64,000 nt of DNA from Acinetobacter bouvetii DSM 14964 = CIP 107468 (GCF_000368865.1 NZ_KB849725.1:366082-430081); one strand, 5' to 3'; counted from the first letter of the stretch, positions 16,167 through 27,455 are shown. Made by a program: numbers and translations. Notes: generated by a model from the letters alone, not told the origin.

Positions 16167-19100
16167 TTACTCTGCTGCGGTGTTTGCTTTCTTTGGCGGA
16201 CGGCCGCGCGGACGGCGTGGACGAACTGGCTTGTCCTTTTCCGCTTTAGCCTCTTCAGCTTCAGAAGTTTCTGTATTTTCAAGATTTTGAGCTTCTGCTT
16301 GCACGTGTTCAGTTTCAGCTGGCGCTTCAGCTTTCACGTCTTCTACAGCTACAGCCAGTTCGGCTTGAACAGGTTCAGGAGCGGCTTCGGCTTGAACTGC
16401 CGGTTTGCTTTCTTGTACAGGCGCCGCTGCTTCTGCAGCAGGTTCAACAGCAGCTTCAGCTTTTACCGGCTCTTCGGCATGCGTTTGTTTTGCCTGTTCC
16501 AGCGCTTGCTTGGCCAAACGGCGGCGTTCGCGCGGGTCATTGGCAACCCGGCTTTCAGACGCAGGTTTTGGCGGGATCAAGTCCAGCACAGCAGCAGGTT
16601 CAGCTTCAGGCGCGGCTTTTGCAATTGCCACATCACGCGTTACCGGCTTTTTCTCAGTAGGCGCCGCTGCTGGAGCGGTCAGCGTTGCTGCATATTCTTC
16701 CGTGAACTTTTGCAGAGCGCGGTTGAATGTTGGAATTAAGCCAAACTGCTCAATCAGCACCGAACAGTCAGCACCATACACATGGCTGATCAGGCTGCCG
16801 ACAGTGTATTGGCCCAATGTAGGCACTTGCGACGGCGCAATTTTTGGCGCTGCGGCTTGACGGACTTGGCCTTCACGCTGCTGGCGGCGGCGCTGGCGCG
16901 GATCATTGCTGGCGCGCTGAACCTGCTCTTGGCGAGGCTTGTGTTCTGCGTGCTTCTCTTGCTGCTTAGCTGGAGCCGCTTCAGCAGGCGCTTTCTCTTT
17001 ATGAGGCGCAGGCGCTTTAGCTGCTTTTTCAGGTTTAGCGGTTTCTGCTGCTGGCTGCACTTCAGCCGCAAGAGCGATAATCTCACTTTGCGCCTGATCA
17101 ACATTCACCACCAATGCTGTCGGCATGATGTCCTGGTGCGGCGCATCGATGGTTTCAACTTTAGGCTGGCGGGAAGGGGCAGCGTGTTCAGCTGCGGCTT
17201 CTTGCGGTGCTGCAGCCTGTTCGTTCAATACGCTTTGGTCGCGGTTGCGGTTCGGGCGGTTTGGACGCTGGCTGTTGCGGTCACGGCGCGGTACGCTATT
17301 TTGCGGCTGCTGCTCATTGTTTTGAACATCCTGCTGCTGCTCATTGCTGTGCTGGCGGCGAGAATTGCGTTTGTTGTCACGCGCTTCCTGACGCTGCTCT
17401 TGGCGAGAGACTTGAACAATTTCCTCGTGCACTTGATGTGCGGCATTTTCTTGAGGCGCTTGTTCGCGAGGCTCTTTGTGCTTGTTGCGCTGCGGCTTTT
17501 TATTGCCGTTGTTGTGGCGCGGCGCTTTTTCGTCTTTTTCAGCAGGTTTGTCCGCATCACGGCCATCTGCTTTTTGCGCTACAGTCGATGGTGTCAAATA
17601 AGCATTGTTCGCAGGAACAATGGCAGCAGGCGCTGGCGCTGCTGAAACTTGACCCATTTGACCGCGGCTTACTGCGCCGCCATTCACCATTTGTTCAATG
17701 GCTGCAGCTGCATTGTTGGCAGTGCGTGATTGGTCAATTGTTGCTGCCTGTTTTTGAACAAACAGATTTTCCAGCCAAGCACATGGGCTGGCAGAGGCTT
17801 GTGCAGGCACAGCCTGAACTGCTGGCTGCTGCTGTGCTGCATGCCTTTGCTTTTTCTGAGCTTTGTCTTGCGGCTGAGCAGGCGCTTGAGCAGGCTGCTC
17901 ACCCTCTAAATGCCATTCAGCGGCTTCATAGCCTAATTCTTTTTCGCTAGAGCGGGTGGCTTCTGTACGCTCGTAACTTGTCGGCGCAAAGCCTTCCGGG
18001 TTATACGAAATTTCGTAGTGCGGCGTTTCTAAATGCGGATGCGGCAATACAGTCACACGAACATTAGAGGTTTGCTCGAGGTAAACCAGGCTGTGGCGCT
18101 TTTCATTGAGTAAGAACGCAGCAATTTCAACTGGCACTTCAACCTGAACTTCACCATGACGTTCACGCAGGGCAATCTCTTCCACTTTACGCATAATTGA
18201 AAGTGAAAGTGAGCGCAGGTCACGCACCATGCCTGTACCGTGGCAGCGCGGGCAAACATAACCAGTCGCTTCTTCAAGAGAAGGACGCAGGCGCTGACGG
18301 CTCATTTCCATCAAGCCGAAGCGAGATAATTGACCGAATTGGATGCGTGCGCGGTCGCTTTGCGTTGCTTCGCGAAGTTTCGCTTCAACCATGCGCTGGT
18401 TGCGGTCTTTGGTCATGTCGATAAAGTCGATTACAACTAAGCCGCCGATGTCGCGTAAACGCAATTGACGGGCAATTTCTTCGGCTGCTTCTAAGTTGGT
18501 GTTGAGCGCTGTTTCTTCAACGTCATGACCACGGGTAGATTTTGCAGAGTTGATATCGATAGAAACCAAAGCTTCGGTTTGGTCGATGACGATTGAGCCG
18601 CCAGAAGGAAGTTTTACTTCACGTTCATACGCAGTTTGAATTTGGCTTTCAATACCAAAGTGAGCAAACAAAGGCTCATTTAAAGTATAGGTTTTCAGCT
18701 TGTCAATTTGACGCGGCATCACAGCTTTAACAAAGTTGTACGCTTCGTTATACGCTTGTTCTGAGTCAATTAAGATTTCAGCAACATCGTCACGCAGGTA
18801 ATCGCGGATTGCGCGAGTGACTACGCCAGCTTCCTGATGAACCAGCATTGGAGACGGGCCAGCGCTTGCAGTGCTTTGGATTTGCGCCCAAAGATCCAGC
18901 AAGTGCTGCAGATCCAGCTGCAGTTCTTCTTGAGAACGGCCAATGCCTGCAGTACGCACAATCACGCTCATGCCGCGCGGCACGCTTAAAGAGGCCAGCA
19001 TTTCTTTCAATTCGTCACGGACTGAACCTGAAATCTGACGGCTGATGCCGCCGCCTTTCGGGTTGTTTGGCATTAAAACTAAATAACGGCCGGCCAGTGA

Positions 19101-19454
19101 TATAAATGTAGATAAAGCCGCGCCTTTATTGCCGCGTTCTTCTTTTTCCACTTGAACCAAAAGCTCTGTGCCTTCAGTGATCAATTCACGGATATTAGAC
19201 GTTTGGCGAGGATCGGCTTTGAAATATGAATTGGCAATTTCCCGCATAGACAGGAAGCCTTGGCGGCCTGCGCCATATTCTACAAAGACAGCTTCTAAAG
19301 AAGGCTCTACGCGAGTCACGTGACCTTTATAGATATTTGATTTTTTTTGCTCACGGGTACGATTCTCTAAGTCGAAATCGTAAAGACGCTGACCAGTGAC
19401 AAGTGCAACGCGAATCTCTTCTGCATGTGTTGCATTAATCAACATACGTTTCAT
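16167..19454 (-). CDS. rne: Ribonuclease E
   Basis: The essential endoribonuclease of mRNA decay and of rRNA/tRNA processing, and the scaffold of the degradosome. The start ATG 19454 gives [10 protein letters not shown] as in E. coli; the open frame extends 20 codons further. The S1 domain spans about 35-120, the catalytic metal aspartates are Asp300 (SIDINSA) and Asp343 (VIDFID), and the zinc link is Cys401/Cys404 in CPRCHGTG. From about residue 500 the protein is a low-complexity scaffold with Arg/Gln/Asn-rich RNA-binding stretches and Ala/Glu/Pro-rich tracts. Total 1095 residues, close to E. coli. It is divergent from rluC, with a very long leader. Confidence 0.96.
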   Translation of the reverse strand: MKRMLINATHAEEIRVALVTGQRLYDFDLENRTREQKKSNIYKGHVTRVEPSLEAVFVEYGAGRQGFLSMREIANSYFKADPRQTSNIRELITEGTELLVQVEKEERGNKGAALSTFISLAGRYLVLMPNNPKGGGISRQISGSVRDELKEMLASLSVPRGMSVIVRTAGIGRSQEELQLDLQHLLDLWAQIQSTASAGPSPMLVHQEAGVVTRAIRDYLRDDVAEILIDSEQAYNEAYNFVKAVMPRQIDKLKTYTLNEPLFAHFGIESQIQTAYEREVKLPSGGSIVIDQTEALVSIDINSAKSTRGHDVEETALNTNLEAAEEIARQLRLRDIGGLVVIDFIDMTKDRNQRMVEAKLREATQSDRARIQFGQLSRFGLMEMSRQRLRPSLEEATGYVCPRCHGTGMVRDLRSLSLSIMRKVEEIALRERHGEVQVEVPVEIAAFLLNEKRHSLVYLEQTSNVRVTVLPHPHLETPHYEISYNPEGFAPTSYERTEATRSSEKELGYEAAEWHLEGEQPAQAPAQPQDKAQKKQRHAAQQQPAVQAVPAQASASPCAWLENLFVQKQAATIDQSRTANNAAAAIEQMVNGGAVSRGQMGQVSAAPAPAAIVPANNAYLTPSTVAQKADGRDADKPAEKDEKAPRHNNGNKKPQRNKHKEPREQAPQENAAHQVHEEIVQVSRQEQRQEARDNKRNSRRQHSNEQQQDVQNNEQQPQNSVPRRDRNSQRPNRPNRNRDQSVLNEQAAAPQEAAAEHAAPSRQPKVETIDAPHQDIMPTALVVNVDQAQSEIIALAAEVQPAAETAKPEKAAKAPAPHKEKAPAEAAPAKQQEKHAEHKPRQEQVQRASNDPRQRRRQQREGQVRQAAAPKIAPSQVPTLGQYTVGSLISHVYGADCSVLIEQFGLIPTFNRALQKFTEEYAATLTAPAAAPTEKKPVTRDVAIAKAAPEAEPAAVLDLIPPKPASESRVANDPRERRRLAKQALEQAKQTHAEEPVKAEAAVEPAAEAAAPVQESKPAVQAEAAPEPVQAELAVAVEDVKAEAPAETEHVQAEAQNLENTETSEAEEAKAEKDKPVRPRRPRGRPPKKANTAAE

Positions 19455-20213
19455 GGGTGTAACACCTAATAGTGATACACAGCAAAACGTCGCTATACAC
19501 GCAGCGGACATCACGCATCACGGATCAATTGCTCAGTCCTTAAAGAACACTTTGCGTCCTGAGCTTTACTTACCGGCCTTTTTTGGTGGGCTTCGGTTTA
19601 TGATTCACGTATTGATGATGGCAATACGGCTTCAATCTTTAAACGATTAAAGTCACCTGTGCGATTCACTGGCGGACGAGCGGTGCATTGGATGTGAGTA
19701 ACTTTCACTGTCACATTGCTCTAAGAGCATTCCTGTATATTGAGGGAATGTCTTGATACGGAATTATCATCGTATCTTTGCAATTTGTGCAGATCCAATG
19801 CATCAAACGCTGTAGCCTGAATGCGGCATCAGGGTGCGACTGATCTGATGTGTATCAGTTTACGTTTAAAAACCAACAAAGTTGGCAGCATATTTTTTTG
19901 GAGCAGGCTGCTTTTGCATCTTAAGATGCAATTAAACGCAACAGCTTGCTGTTTTGCCGATATAATAAGCCTTCGGCGTCGGCATAATTCTTTGGGGACC
20001 TTCCCGTTTTATGTGAGTTCAGTATAGGGCAGCCATCTTCAGAAAATCTGAAATGAACCAACTTTTACTCACTTACGATGGTTTCCGTGCGCTGACTATA
20101 TCAAACCTTGCATCATCTGCCTATGGGCTAAGCTTATGTTTCTTGTGTAAAGCATAGCCTAAATGATCAGTTTTTAATCAATTTCGGTATTTTTTTTAGG
20201 TCACAGTAACTGT
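19455..20213. other. Long rne-rluC divergent intergenic region
   Basis: About 760 bases without a convincing gene. It holds the leader of rne and the rluC promoter. A TATAAT on the plus strand at 19961-19966 has no good -35 at the usual distance. In E. coli the long rne leader folds into structures through which RNase E autoregulates; a comparable function here is inference. Stretches such as 19700-19800 look structured, but I could not fold them. Confidence 0.6.
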
Positions 20214-21182
20214 ATGAATTCTACACAGCAATGGCAAAGCGTCACTTGGTTTGAAGTGGATGAGCATCAAGCCGGTCAGCGTATTGATAATTTCCTGTTT
20301 AGCCGTCTAAAAGGTGTGCCGAAAAGCCGCATTTACCGCTTGATCCGCGAAAGTCAGGTGCGTGTCAATAAAAAGCGTGTAAAAGCGGAAACCAAGCTGA
20401 ATATTGGCGACCAAGTGCGTGTTGCGCCGATCCGCTATGAGCAAAAAGATGAGTCGGCTGTACCTGTTTCGGACAAAGTGGCGCAGAGCCTGCTGAGCCG
20501 GGTGGTCTATGAAGATGAAGGCCTCATGGTGGTCAATAAGCCTTCAGGCATTGCCGTGCATGGCGGCAGCGGCGTGGCCTATGGCTTAATTGAAGGCTTG
20601 CGTGCAGCAACCGGTAAGAAGTATTTAGAGCTTGTACACCGTATTGACCGTGACACGTCAGGCCTAGTGATGATCTCTAAAAAGCGCAGCGTTTTGAGAA
20701 CCTTACAGGATTTACTTCGTGAGCATAAAATTAAGAAAACTTATGCTGCTGTGGTTAAGGGCAAGGTTGCTTTAGATAAGCAATTAATTAATGCGCCTTT
20801 ACACCGTTATGAACTGGCTAATGGTGAGCGTCGTGTCTGTGTATCACCCAAAGAAGGGAAAGAGTCTAAAACGCAGTGGAATGTCGAAGAACGTTTCATG
20901 CATGCCACCTTGGTGTATGCGCAGCCGCTGTCTGGGCGTACGCATCAGATCCGTGTGCACGGCTTAAGTATCGGGCATCCGCTGGTAGGTGATGATAAAT
21001 ATGGCCATGAAACGGATTATAAAGGGCCAAAACCGCGCCGTTTGTGCCTGCATGCGATGCGTTTGGACATTCCAGGCTATCCAGCGATTGAAGCGCCGCT
21101 GCCGGAAGATATGCAAAGCCTTGTGGCTCAGCTTCGTGCGCAGAAAGCGGATAAGCCTGCTGTGAAGGACGATGACGAATAA
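20214..21182 (+). CDS. rluC: 23S rRNA pseudouridine synthase RluC
   Basis: A RluA-family synthase that isomerises uridines 955, 2504 and 2580 of 23S rRNA (E. coli numbering). The N-terminal S4 RNA-binding domain (about 18-75) contains QRIDNFLFSRLKGVPKSRIYRLIR. The catalytic motif HRIDRDTSGLV places the nucleophile at Asp145, and GRTHQIRVH occurs near 245. Full family length. It is divergent from rne, as in E. coli and relatives, and followed by a palindromic element and a HAD phosphatase gene. Confidence 0.95.
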   Translation: MNSTQQWQSVTWFEVDEHQAGQRIDNFLFSRLKGVPKSRIYRLIRESQVRVNKKRVKAETKLNIGDQVRVAPIRYEQKDESAVPVSDKVAQSLLSRVVYEDEGLMVVNKPSGIAVHGGSGVAYGLIEGLRAATGKKYLELVHRIDRDTSGLVMISKKRSVLRTLQDLLREHKIKKTYAAVVKGKVALDKQLINAPLHRYELANGERRVCVSPKEGKESKTQWNVEERFMHATLVYAQPLSGRTHQIRVHGLSIGHPLVGDDKYGHETDYKGPKPRRLCLHAMRLDIPGYPAIEAPLPEDMQSLVAQLRAQKADKPAVKDDDE

Positions 21183-21225
21183 GCCTTGCTTAATGTGGGT
21201 TATGCTTTATTTATAGAGGCTAAAA

Positions 21226-21352
21226 GCACCTCCCCCTTAAGCAACAGTATTCCCTCATCTCCTAAAAGGAGATGAGGGAATACCCCAATTGATTTATCGA
21301 AAAATCTCCCAACTTGTGAAAGGTGAGAAGCACTCCTTCATTAGGGGGGTAC
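21226..21352. repeat. Palindromic intergenic element
   Basis: It contains a perfect 15-base stem with a 5-base loop at 21248-21282 (left arm TATTCCCTCATCTCC). It is flanked by C-rich and G-rich ends (CACCTCCCCCTTAA and TTAGGGGGGT) that are roughly complementary. It lies between rluC and the HAD gene and resembles the elements at 33631 and 62033. Confidence 0.55.
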
Positions 21353-21414
21353 TGGTATGTGCTTTGCACAGAGCAGTGATTTAAAAATTGAATAAAATAT
21401 TGGAAAAAATACAT

Positions 21415-22083
21415 ATGAAAAAGCCAGTTGAACTCATCATTTTTGACTGGGATGGAACACTATTCGATTCAGTGGGTCAGATTGTCGCGAGTTTGCAATT
21501 TGCAGCACAGCAGTTCAATCAGCCGCTTACAGATGCTGCGGCAAAAAGCATTATTGGCCTAGGCTTGCCGGAAGTGGCTCAAGTCTTATTTCCAGCTGTG
21601 CCTGAGCTGCATCATGATATTTTGCAGTGCTATGCCACTCATTATGTAGAAAACTCCAAAGGAGATGTCTGGTTTGAAGGTGTTGCAGTGATGCTGCAAG
21701 ATTTAAAAGCACAGGGCTTAAAACTTGCGGTCGCCACAGGTAAAAGCCGTAAAGGTTTAGACCGGGTGCTGAATCAAACTTCAAGCCAGGAGCTGTTTGA
21801 TGTGACCCGTGCAGCCAGTGAAACCAAATCCAAGCCTGATCCTTTAATGTTGACTGAAATTTTACAGGCCACTGAGATCCATGTTGAAAATGCCATTATG
21901 GTCGGTGATACCTCTTATGATCTGGAAATGGCACAAAATATCGCCATGCCGCGTATCGGCGTAAGTTATGGGGTGCATGCCCCTGAAGTGCTTGCCCGTT
22001 ATAATCCGTTGGCCATTGCTGATGATGTTGCGGATTTGCATCAACTGTTATTAAAGCATGTGAATATCAAACAGGCTGTTTGA
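21415..22083 (+). CDS. HAD-IA family phosphatase (phosphoglycolate phosphatase-like)
   Basis: The start ATG 21415 begins MKKPVELIIFDWDGTLFDS; the frame also opens at TTG 21388. The protein is 222 residues. HAD motif I is DWDGT with nucleophile and acid aspartates, motif II is the AVATGKS stretch, motif III Lys lies in TKSKPDP and motif IV is VGDTSYDLEMA. The all-helical cap after motif I makes it subfamily IA. A HAD gene directly after rluC is common in gammaproteobacteria. The substrate is unknown; phosphoglycolate or another small phosphoester is possible. Confidence 0.88.
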   Translation: MKKPVELIIFDWDGTLFDSVGQIVASLQFAAQQFNQPLTDAAAKSIIGLGLPEVAQVLFPAVPELHHDILQCYATHYVENSKGDVWFEGVAVMLQDLKAQGLKLAVATGKSRKGLDRVLNQTSSQELFDVTRAASETKSKPDPLMLTEILQATEIHVENAIMVGDTSYDLEMAQNIAMPRIGVSYGVHAPEVLARYNPLAIADDVADLHQLLLKHVNIKQAV

Positions 22084-22099
22084 TATAAGCGGGATGCTG

Positions 22100-22129
22100 A
22101 AAATGGTGATTTGAAATCACCATTTTTTA
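22100..22129 (+). terminator. Terminator after the HAD gene
   Basis: AAATGGTGATTT pairs with AAATCACCATTT and is followed by TTTT. It lies 17 bases past the stop. Confidence 0.8.
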
Positions 22130-22640
22130 TGTTTATTTCAGTTGGTCTGCTGATGTTTGACGGTCAAAAGTTCATGGACAGTCATGCAGGCTAAAGATAG
22201 GCATGATTGATGATAAAATATAAGATATTGATTCGTTGGCTGATATTTTTATGGTTTTCCCCTCCAATATGGGATTCGTACTAAAAACAGGCAAATCATC
22301 TAGTCTTTTAGTCGTAGATTACTGATGATTTTATGAATCTGACAATTTAGCCCGAAACTGGAGCAAGAAAGCATTTTTTCATATTTTTTTATATGTTTGT
22401 TTTTTAAAAATAAAACCAAGTTAATTTATAGGAATTAGCTATTGTCATAAATAAAATAAGTATTGGCATAAAAACCGCAATTTTCCGATTCTAAAACTGT
22501 TTATACATATACACGTTTGCCAAGATGGGCAGCACCCATTTGCTGATAGCTTTGATCAGTTCACAGATTTTTCTCGTTGTTCATCGCATCATCCATCGAT
22601 AACGGTATAAGTCCAATTTTTGCAGTTTAAGGAAACATTG
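22130..22640. other. Gene-free upstream region of the mhpDFE operon
   Basis: About 510 AT-rich bases. An imperfect inverted repeat with ATCATC and GATGAT ends occurs around 22293-22330 and could be an operator. No convincing -35/-10 pair stands out. Confidence 0.4.
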
Positions 22641-23438
22641 ATGTCGAATTCTGCTGTTGTTGAATCAGTTGCTTTCGCTTTACGCGAAGCTGAATTATCA
22701 AAAACTGCGATTGCGCCAATTCGTCCACAGCTTGGCGGTGAAGGTGCTGATGTAGATATCGCTTATGCGGTACAAGAAATCAATACTGAACGTGCGCTTA
22801 AAGAAGGCCGCCGTTTAGTGGGGCGTAAAATTGGTTTAACATCAATTGCGGTACAAAAGCAGCTGGGTGTTGACTCTCCAGACTTCGGCATGCTGTTTGC
22901 GGACATGGCTTACGGCGATGGCGAAGCAATCCCTGCAGGTCTTTTGATCCAGCCTAAAGTTGAAGCGGAAATCGCTTTAATCATTAATAAAGATTTAACG
23001 CAAGAAAAACACACTTACGCAGACATTATCAGCGCGACTGATTATGCACTTCCTGCGGTAGAAGTGGTGGATAGCCGTATCGAAAACTGGAAAATCAGTT
23101 TGATTGATACCGTTGCAGACAACGCATCTTCTGCAGCGTATGTTCTGGGTTCACGTCCTGTGAAGCTTGAAAACCTTGACCTTGTAAATTGCAAAATGAC
23201 CATGACCCGTGCGGGTGAAGTGGTATCGCAAGGTGTGGGTAAAGCCTGTCTTTCAAATCCATTAAATGCCGCAGTTTGGCTTGCCGATGAGATGGTGCGC
23301 CGCGGCCGTCCATTGCTTGCAGGCGACATTATTTTAACAGGCGCGCTTGGTCCAATGGTTGTGGCCAATGCCGGTGATGAATTTGTTGTAGAAATTGAAG
23401 GTTTTGGTTCAGTGACTGCAGCATTCGCAGCTGAATAA
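22641..23438 (+). CDS. mhpD: 2-keto-4-pentenoate hydratase
   Basis: Adds water to 2-hydroxypenta-2,4-dienoate to give 4-hydroxy-2-oxovalerate in meta-cleavage pathways. The start ATG 22641 follows AAGGAAA; the upstream frame extension is not needed. The 265 residues carry the family's [19 protein letters not shown] and [12 protein letters not shown] segments, with metal-binding Glu in the EAEIA region. The length fits MhpD/TesE/BphH. It heads a three-gene operon with acetaldehyde dehydrogenase and aldolase, so it receives the product of MhpC encoded at 27456. Confidence 0.93.
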   Translation: MSNSAVVESVAFALREAELSKTAIAPIRPQLGGEGADVDIAYAVQEINTERALKEGRRLVGRKIGLTSIAVQKQLGVDSPDFGMLFADMAYGDGEAIPAGLLIQPKVEAEIALIINKDLTQEKHTYADIISATDYALPAVEVVDSRIENWKISLIDTVADNASSAAYVLGSRPVKLENLDLVNCKMTMTRAGEVVSQGVGKACLSNPLNAAVWLADEMVRRGRPLLAGDIILTGALGPMVVANAGDEFVVEIEGFGSVTAAFAAE

Positions 23439-23475
23439 GCTTGAATTTTATAACGTATTTACAGAGAAATTGTTC

Positions 23476-24378
23476 ATGAAAAAGATTAAATGCGCAATGA
23501 TCGGTCCAGGGAATATCGGTACTGATTTGCTTTATAAACTTCAACGCAGCGAATGGCTGGAGCCAGTGTGGATGGTGGGCATTGATCCGACCTCTGAAGG
23601 CCTTGCACGCGCTGTGAAAATGGGTTTGAAAACTACGGCGGAAGGTGTAGATGGTTTACTGCCTCACGTAATTGCCGATGACATCAAAATTGCATTTGAT
23701 GCGACTTCTGCTTATGTACATGCAGAAAACAGCCGTAAGTTGAATGAACTTGGCGTGTTAATGATTGACTTGACACCTGCAGCAATTGGTCCATTCTGCG
23801 TACCACCAGTGAACCTTGAAGCATTGCTTGAACAAGGTGAAGTTCCTAACGTGAACATGGTGACTTGCGGCGGTCAGGCAACCATTCCAATGATTGCTGC
23901 AATCGCAAGTGTTCAGCCTGTGAACTATGGCGAAATCATCGCGACAGCATCAACGAAATCAATTGGTCCTGGTACACGTAAAAACATTGATGAATTTACC
24001 CGTACAACAGCAAGTGCCATTGAAAAAGTGGGCGGTGCGAAACAAGGTAAAGCGATCATCATCATTAACCCTGCTGAGCCACCAGTATACATGCGTGATA
24101 CAGTGCATTGTTTGGTTGAAGGTGAGCCTGATCAAGCAGCGATTACTGAAGCAGTTCATGCCATGATCGAACAAGTTCAAAAATATGTACCAGGTTATAA
24201 ACTTGTAAATGGTCCTGTTTTTGATGGTAACCGTGTATCAATCTTCTTAGAAGTAGAAGGTTTGGGTGATTTCTTACCGAAATATGCAGGTAACCTCGAT
24301 ATTATGACAGCTGCCGCTGCACGGACTGCAGAAATGTTTGCAGAGCGTTTAATCGCATCACAAGTTGCTGAAGCTTAA
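23476..24378 (+). CDS. mhpF: Acetaldehyde dehydrogenase (acylating)
   Basis: Converts acetaldehyde, CoA and NAD to acetyl-CoA, usually in a channelling complex with the aldolase. The start ATG 23476 is used; TTG 23470 is also in frame. The Rossmann motif GPGNIG is at 10-15, and the catalytic Cys131 lies in [12 protein letters not shown]. The 300-residue length is normal. It lies 37 bases after mhpD and shortly before the aldolase gene, the standard order. Confidence 0.95.
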   Translation: MKKIKCAMIGPGNIGTDLLYKLQRSEWLEPVWMVGIDPTSEGLARAVKMGLKTTAEGVDGLLPHVIADDIKIAFDATSAYVHAENSRKLNELGVLMIDLTPAAIGPFCVPPVNLEALLEQGEVPNVNMVTCGGQATIPMIAAIASVQPVNYGEIIATASTKSIGPGTRKNIDEFTRTTASAIEKVGGAKQGKAIIIINPAEPPVYMRDTVHCLVEGEPDQAAITEAVHAMIEQVQKYVPGYKLVNGPVFDGNRVSIFLEVEGLGDFLPKYAGNLDIMTAAAARTAEMFAERLIASQVAEA

Positions 24379-24388
24379 GGAGCACACC

Positions 24389-25408
24389 ATGTCTAAAGTG
24401 ATTATTAACGATATGACACTACGTGATGGTATGCACCCGCAGCGCCATCAAACCACTGTTGAACAGATGATTGCTATTTCAACTGCTTTGGATGAAGCAG
24501 GTGTACCTTTAATTGAGGTTACACATGGTGATGGTTTAGGTGGTAACTCGGTGAACTACGGTTTTGCTGCTGCAACAGATGAAGAGTATTTATCTGCTGT
24601 TGTACCACGTATGAAAAATGCCAAAGTAACAGCATTGTTGTTACCGGGTATTGGGACAGTTGACCATTTGAAAATGGCACATGAAATTGGTGTTTCAACG
24701 ATTCGTGTTGCAACGCATTCAACTGAAGCAGACTGTTCAGAACAGCACATTACTGCTGCACGTAAGTTGGGTATGGACACTGTGGGCTTCTTAATGATGG
24801 CACACATGGCATCTCCTGAACGTCTTTTAGAAGAAGCTAAAAAGATGGTGTCATACGGTGCAAACTGTATCTATGTCACTGACTCTGCTGGTTATATGCT
24901 TCCGCAAGATGTTAAAGATCGCGTTGGTGCTTTACGTCAAAACCTAGATTCAAATATCGAAATTGGTTTCCATGGTCACCATAACTTAGGTATGGGCGTG
25001 GCAAACACTGTTGCTGCAGTTGAAGCGGGTGCAATTCGTGTCGATTTAGCATCTGCGGGTCTTGGTGCTGGTGCGGGTAATACACCACTTGAGCTATTTG
25101 TAGCTGTTGCAAACCGTATGCAAATGGAAACTGGCGTAGACTTGTTCAAAGTACAAGATATTGCAGAAGATTTAGTTATTCCAATGATGCACAACCCAAT
25201 TCGTGCTGACCGTGATGCAGCGACTTTAGGTTATGCGGGTGTTTACTCATCATTTCTATTGTTTGCAAAACGTGCTGAAGCGAAATATGGTGTTTCTGCG
25301 CGTGAAATCCTTCTTGAACTTGGTCGTCGCGGTACGGTAGGCGGTCAGGAAGACATGATTGAAGACTTGGCATTGACCATGTCGAAAGCCAAAGAAGCGA
25401 ATGCTTAA
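24389..25408 (+). CDS. mhpE: 4-hydroxy-2-oxovalerate aldolase
   Basis: A DRE-TIM metallolyase splitting 4-hydroxy-2-oxovalerate into pyruvate and acetaldehyde, the latter passed to MhpF. The start ATG 24389 follows TAAGGAG. The 339 residues contain [14 protein letters not shown] at the N-terminus (metal and catalytic residues), YVTDSAGYM and the metal-binding [11 protein letters not shown]. The C-terminal region forms the interface to the dehydrogenase in the family. It is the last gene of mhpDFE, with a terminator-like hairpin about 35 bases later. Confidence 0.95.
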   Translation: MSKVIINDMTLRDGMHPQRHQTTVEQMIAISTALDEAGVPLIEVTHGDGLGGNSVNYGFAAATDEEYLSAVVPRMKNAKVTALLLPGIGTVDHLKMAHEIGVSTIRVATHSTEADCSEQHITAARKLGMDTVGFLMMAHMASPERLLEEAKKMVSYGANCIYVTDSAGYMLPQDVKDRVGALRQNLDSNIEIGFHGHHNLGMGVANTVAAVEAGAIRVDLASAGLGAGAGNTPLELFVAVANRMQMETGVDLFKVQDIAEDLVIPMMHNPIRADRDAATLGYAGVYSSFLLFAKRAEAKYGVSAREILLELGRRGTVGGQEDMIEDLALTMSKAKEANA

Positions 25409-25442
25409 TTTTTAAAATACCTGTTGAAAATTTAAGTCAATG

Positions 25443-25468
25443 AAAGCGTCCGGAAGGGCGCTTTTTTA
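25443..25468 (+). terminator. Terminator after mhpE
   Basis: AAAGCG(T)CC and GG(G)CGCTTT pair around a short loop and run into a T-tract. Confidence 0.7.
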
Positions 25469-25923
25469 TGGCGGATGGATGCTGCAGCAGATGCTCCGGC
25501 GCGATGCAGCGCTGCAGTTCCGGCAGCAGAGCCAGCTGCTTTTAACGGAGTCTGCAGAATTATTTTAAATTTATTATAGTTCTGAAATATCACGTCATAC
25601 CCGTTTTATATTAATAGATTCATGAACTTAGAGAGGGGGGGCGCGCACTTAAACTTAAAAGCGATCAATAATATTCATTTGTCTGAAATATTTATTAAAT
25701 CTTATAAAAAATCTTTTTTTAACAATGTCTTATTAATTAATGGCGAATAAAAAATCAAATCATCTTATTGTTTAAAGGTATTAAGCCTTTGAGCGGGCTT
25801 TCCTGCATCGGCATGAATTTTACCGGATGCGGATGAATCTTTAATACTGTGGTCGGATTTCTTGAAAGCAGAGAGTTCTGCATGATAAGGCGATAGCTTA
25901 ATCTGATTATTAGGAATTCAGCC
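25469..25923. other. Gene-free region upstream of the porin gene
   Basis: About 455 bases. The first part is rich in GCAGC/GCTGC. A GAGAGGGGGGG run occurs near 25632, then a strongly AT-rich stretch leads to the porin. No clear operator or promoter pair was found. Confidence 0.4.
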
Positions 25924-27165
25924 ATGCGTCGTCAAAATTTATGGATAGCAATTTTTGCTGCGACAGCAACGTTAGGGACAGCTGCATCACATGCGGACTT
26001 TATTGACGACAGCCAAGTACAGCTAAAATTTAAAAATTTCTATTTAGACCGTCAAATTCAAGAAAACTCTGCTGCCAATTGGGGTTCATGGTCACAAGGC
26101 GTGACTTTGGATGCCAAGTCTGGCTATGCGGATATTGGCGGCGGCATTCAAGTCGGCGCCGATCTTTTGGTGCAGCATGCTTTTAAATTGAATGGCCGTG
26201 ATAAGAATCCAGACTGGGTGCTGCCACATGATGGCAAAGAGTCGAAAGACAACTTTGGCAAAGTGGGCGCAACCTTAAAAGCCAAAGTGTCGCAAACTGA
26301 ATTAAAAGTGGGTGAGTTATTGCCTGTTTCACCGGTTTTAGTCTTCGATCCGTCTCGTCAGCTGCTGACCACTTACAGCGGCGCTTGGCTGGAATCGAAA
26401 GACATTAAAGATACCAAATTGACTTTGGCCTACATTGACGGCATCAACAACCGTTATGACAACCAGTTCCGTGACTTAACCAAATTTGCACCGCCTGCCT
26501 ATGACAATGGCGCCAAAGCGGATGGCATGTATATTGCGGGCGTAGATCACCAGTTTACTCCAGAAATTGGCGGCAGCTACTGGTATGCAGATGTGAAAGA
26601 CATTTATCAGCAGCATTATGCCGGCGCAAGCTACAAAACCAAACTGGGTGAAAAAGTCAAATTGGACAGCCACATCCGGTATTTTGACAACTCGGAGTCT
26701 GGCGACAAGCTGTATGGCGACATTGATAACCAGGCCTTATCTGTGGGCGCGAAAGTCAACTATGGCGCGCATACTGTAGGTCTGGGCTATCAGCAGATGT
26801 TTGGCGATAGCGCCTTCCCGACGTTGGGCGGTTGGGTGCCGCAGCCGTATTTAGTCAACTGGGGCGTGGCGACATTTACCAATCCGGACGAAAAATCATG
26901 GGGTTTTACCTATGGCTATGACTTCTCTGAATTGGGCGCAAAAGGCTTAAATGCCACGGCGGTTTATTTCACGGGTTCAGATGCAAAAGTCGCGGGTAAA
27001 ACGGATCAGAAGTCAGATGAGCTGAATTTGATTGTGAACTATAGCGTGCCAGAAGGTAAGCTGAAGGGCTTGGGCTTTCAAGCCATGTACATTGATGCCA
27101 ACTATGATTGGAAATCCGATCTTAAGGAATATCGTGTAGCAACGACTTATACGTATAAATTTTAA
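25924..27165 (+). CDS. OprD-family outer-membrane porin
   Basis: A 413-residue protein with a signal peptide of about 24 residues (cleavage near SHADF). The remainder alternates beta-strands and ends in TYTYKF, a C-terminal aromatic outer-membrane signature. FIDDSQVQLKFKNFYLDR at the mature start and the GVTLDAKSGYAD segment are typical of OprD-type specific channels for small carboxylates and aromatic acids. Its place between mhpE and mhpC suggests uptake of phenylpropionate or a related acid (inference). It has its own terminator. Confidence 0.9.
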   Translation: MRRQNLWIAIFAATATLGTAASHADFIDDSQVQLKFKNFYLDRQIQENSAANWGSWSQGVTLDAKSGYADIGGGIQVGADLLVQHAFKLNGRDKNPDWVLPHDGKESKDNFGKVGATLKAKVSQTELKVGELLPVSPVLVFDPSRQLLTTYSGAWLESKDIKDTKLTLAYIDGINNRYDNQFRDLTKFAPPAYDNGAKADGMYIAGVDHQFTPEIGGSYWYADVKDIYQQHYAGASYKTKLGEKVKLDSHIRYFDNSESGDKLYGDIDNQALSVGAKVNYGAHTVGLGYQQMFGDSAFPTLGGWVPQPYLVNWGVATFTNPDEKSWGFTYGYDFSELGAKGLNATAVYFTGSDAKVAGKTDQKSDELNLIVNYSVPEGKLKGLGFQAMYIDANYDWKSDLKEYRVATTYTYKF

Positions 27166-27182
27166 TAGATTGCGATAAAAAA

Positions 27183-27212
27183 AGGCGGCTGGAAAAGCCG
27201 CCCTTTTTTTAC
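27183..27212 (+). terminator. Porin gene terminator
   Basis: GGCGGCT and AGCCGCC pair around a short loop and are followed by seven or more T residues. Confidence 0.88.
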
Positions 27213-27336
27213 GCTGAAAAAATTCAACAGCCCGCTGCCGGAAGGTAAACTCTGAGTGGTCTGCATGTTAAATTTATATAAAACAAATACTTAAATAATA
27301 CCTAAATTGTTGGATATGATCGGAATTTTGTATCAG

Positions 27337-27364
27337 TTGACAGCGCGATAGCGGTTAATATGAA
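27337..27364 (+). promoter_or_regulatory. Candidate sigma-70 promoter of the mhpC-like gene
   Basis: TTGACA, a 16-base spacer and TATGAA lie about 90 bases before the start codon. The -35 matches the consensus and the -10 is moderate. Confidence 0.45.
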
Positions 27365-27455
27365 GCTGTAAAAAGTCTAAAACTTTAATCCACTAGGCGT
27401 TTAAATCGGCATAAAAGATTGAAACGCATGCGCTTACGCTGTACGAGGAGTATGT

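Noticed and set aside
16405..17950. Long plus-strand frames opposite the 3' half of rne
   Set aside because: They arise from the low-complexity, GC-rich codons of the RNase E scaffold; the Cys/Phe/Arg-rich translations have no family features and no ribosome sites.
22293..22330. Inverted repeat upstream of mhpD as a specific operator
   Set aside because: Imperfect, without recognisable consensus; recorded only as a weak possibility in the intergenic entry.
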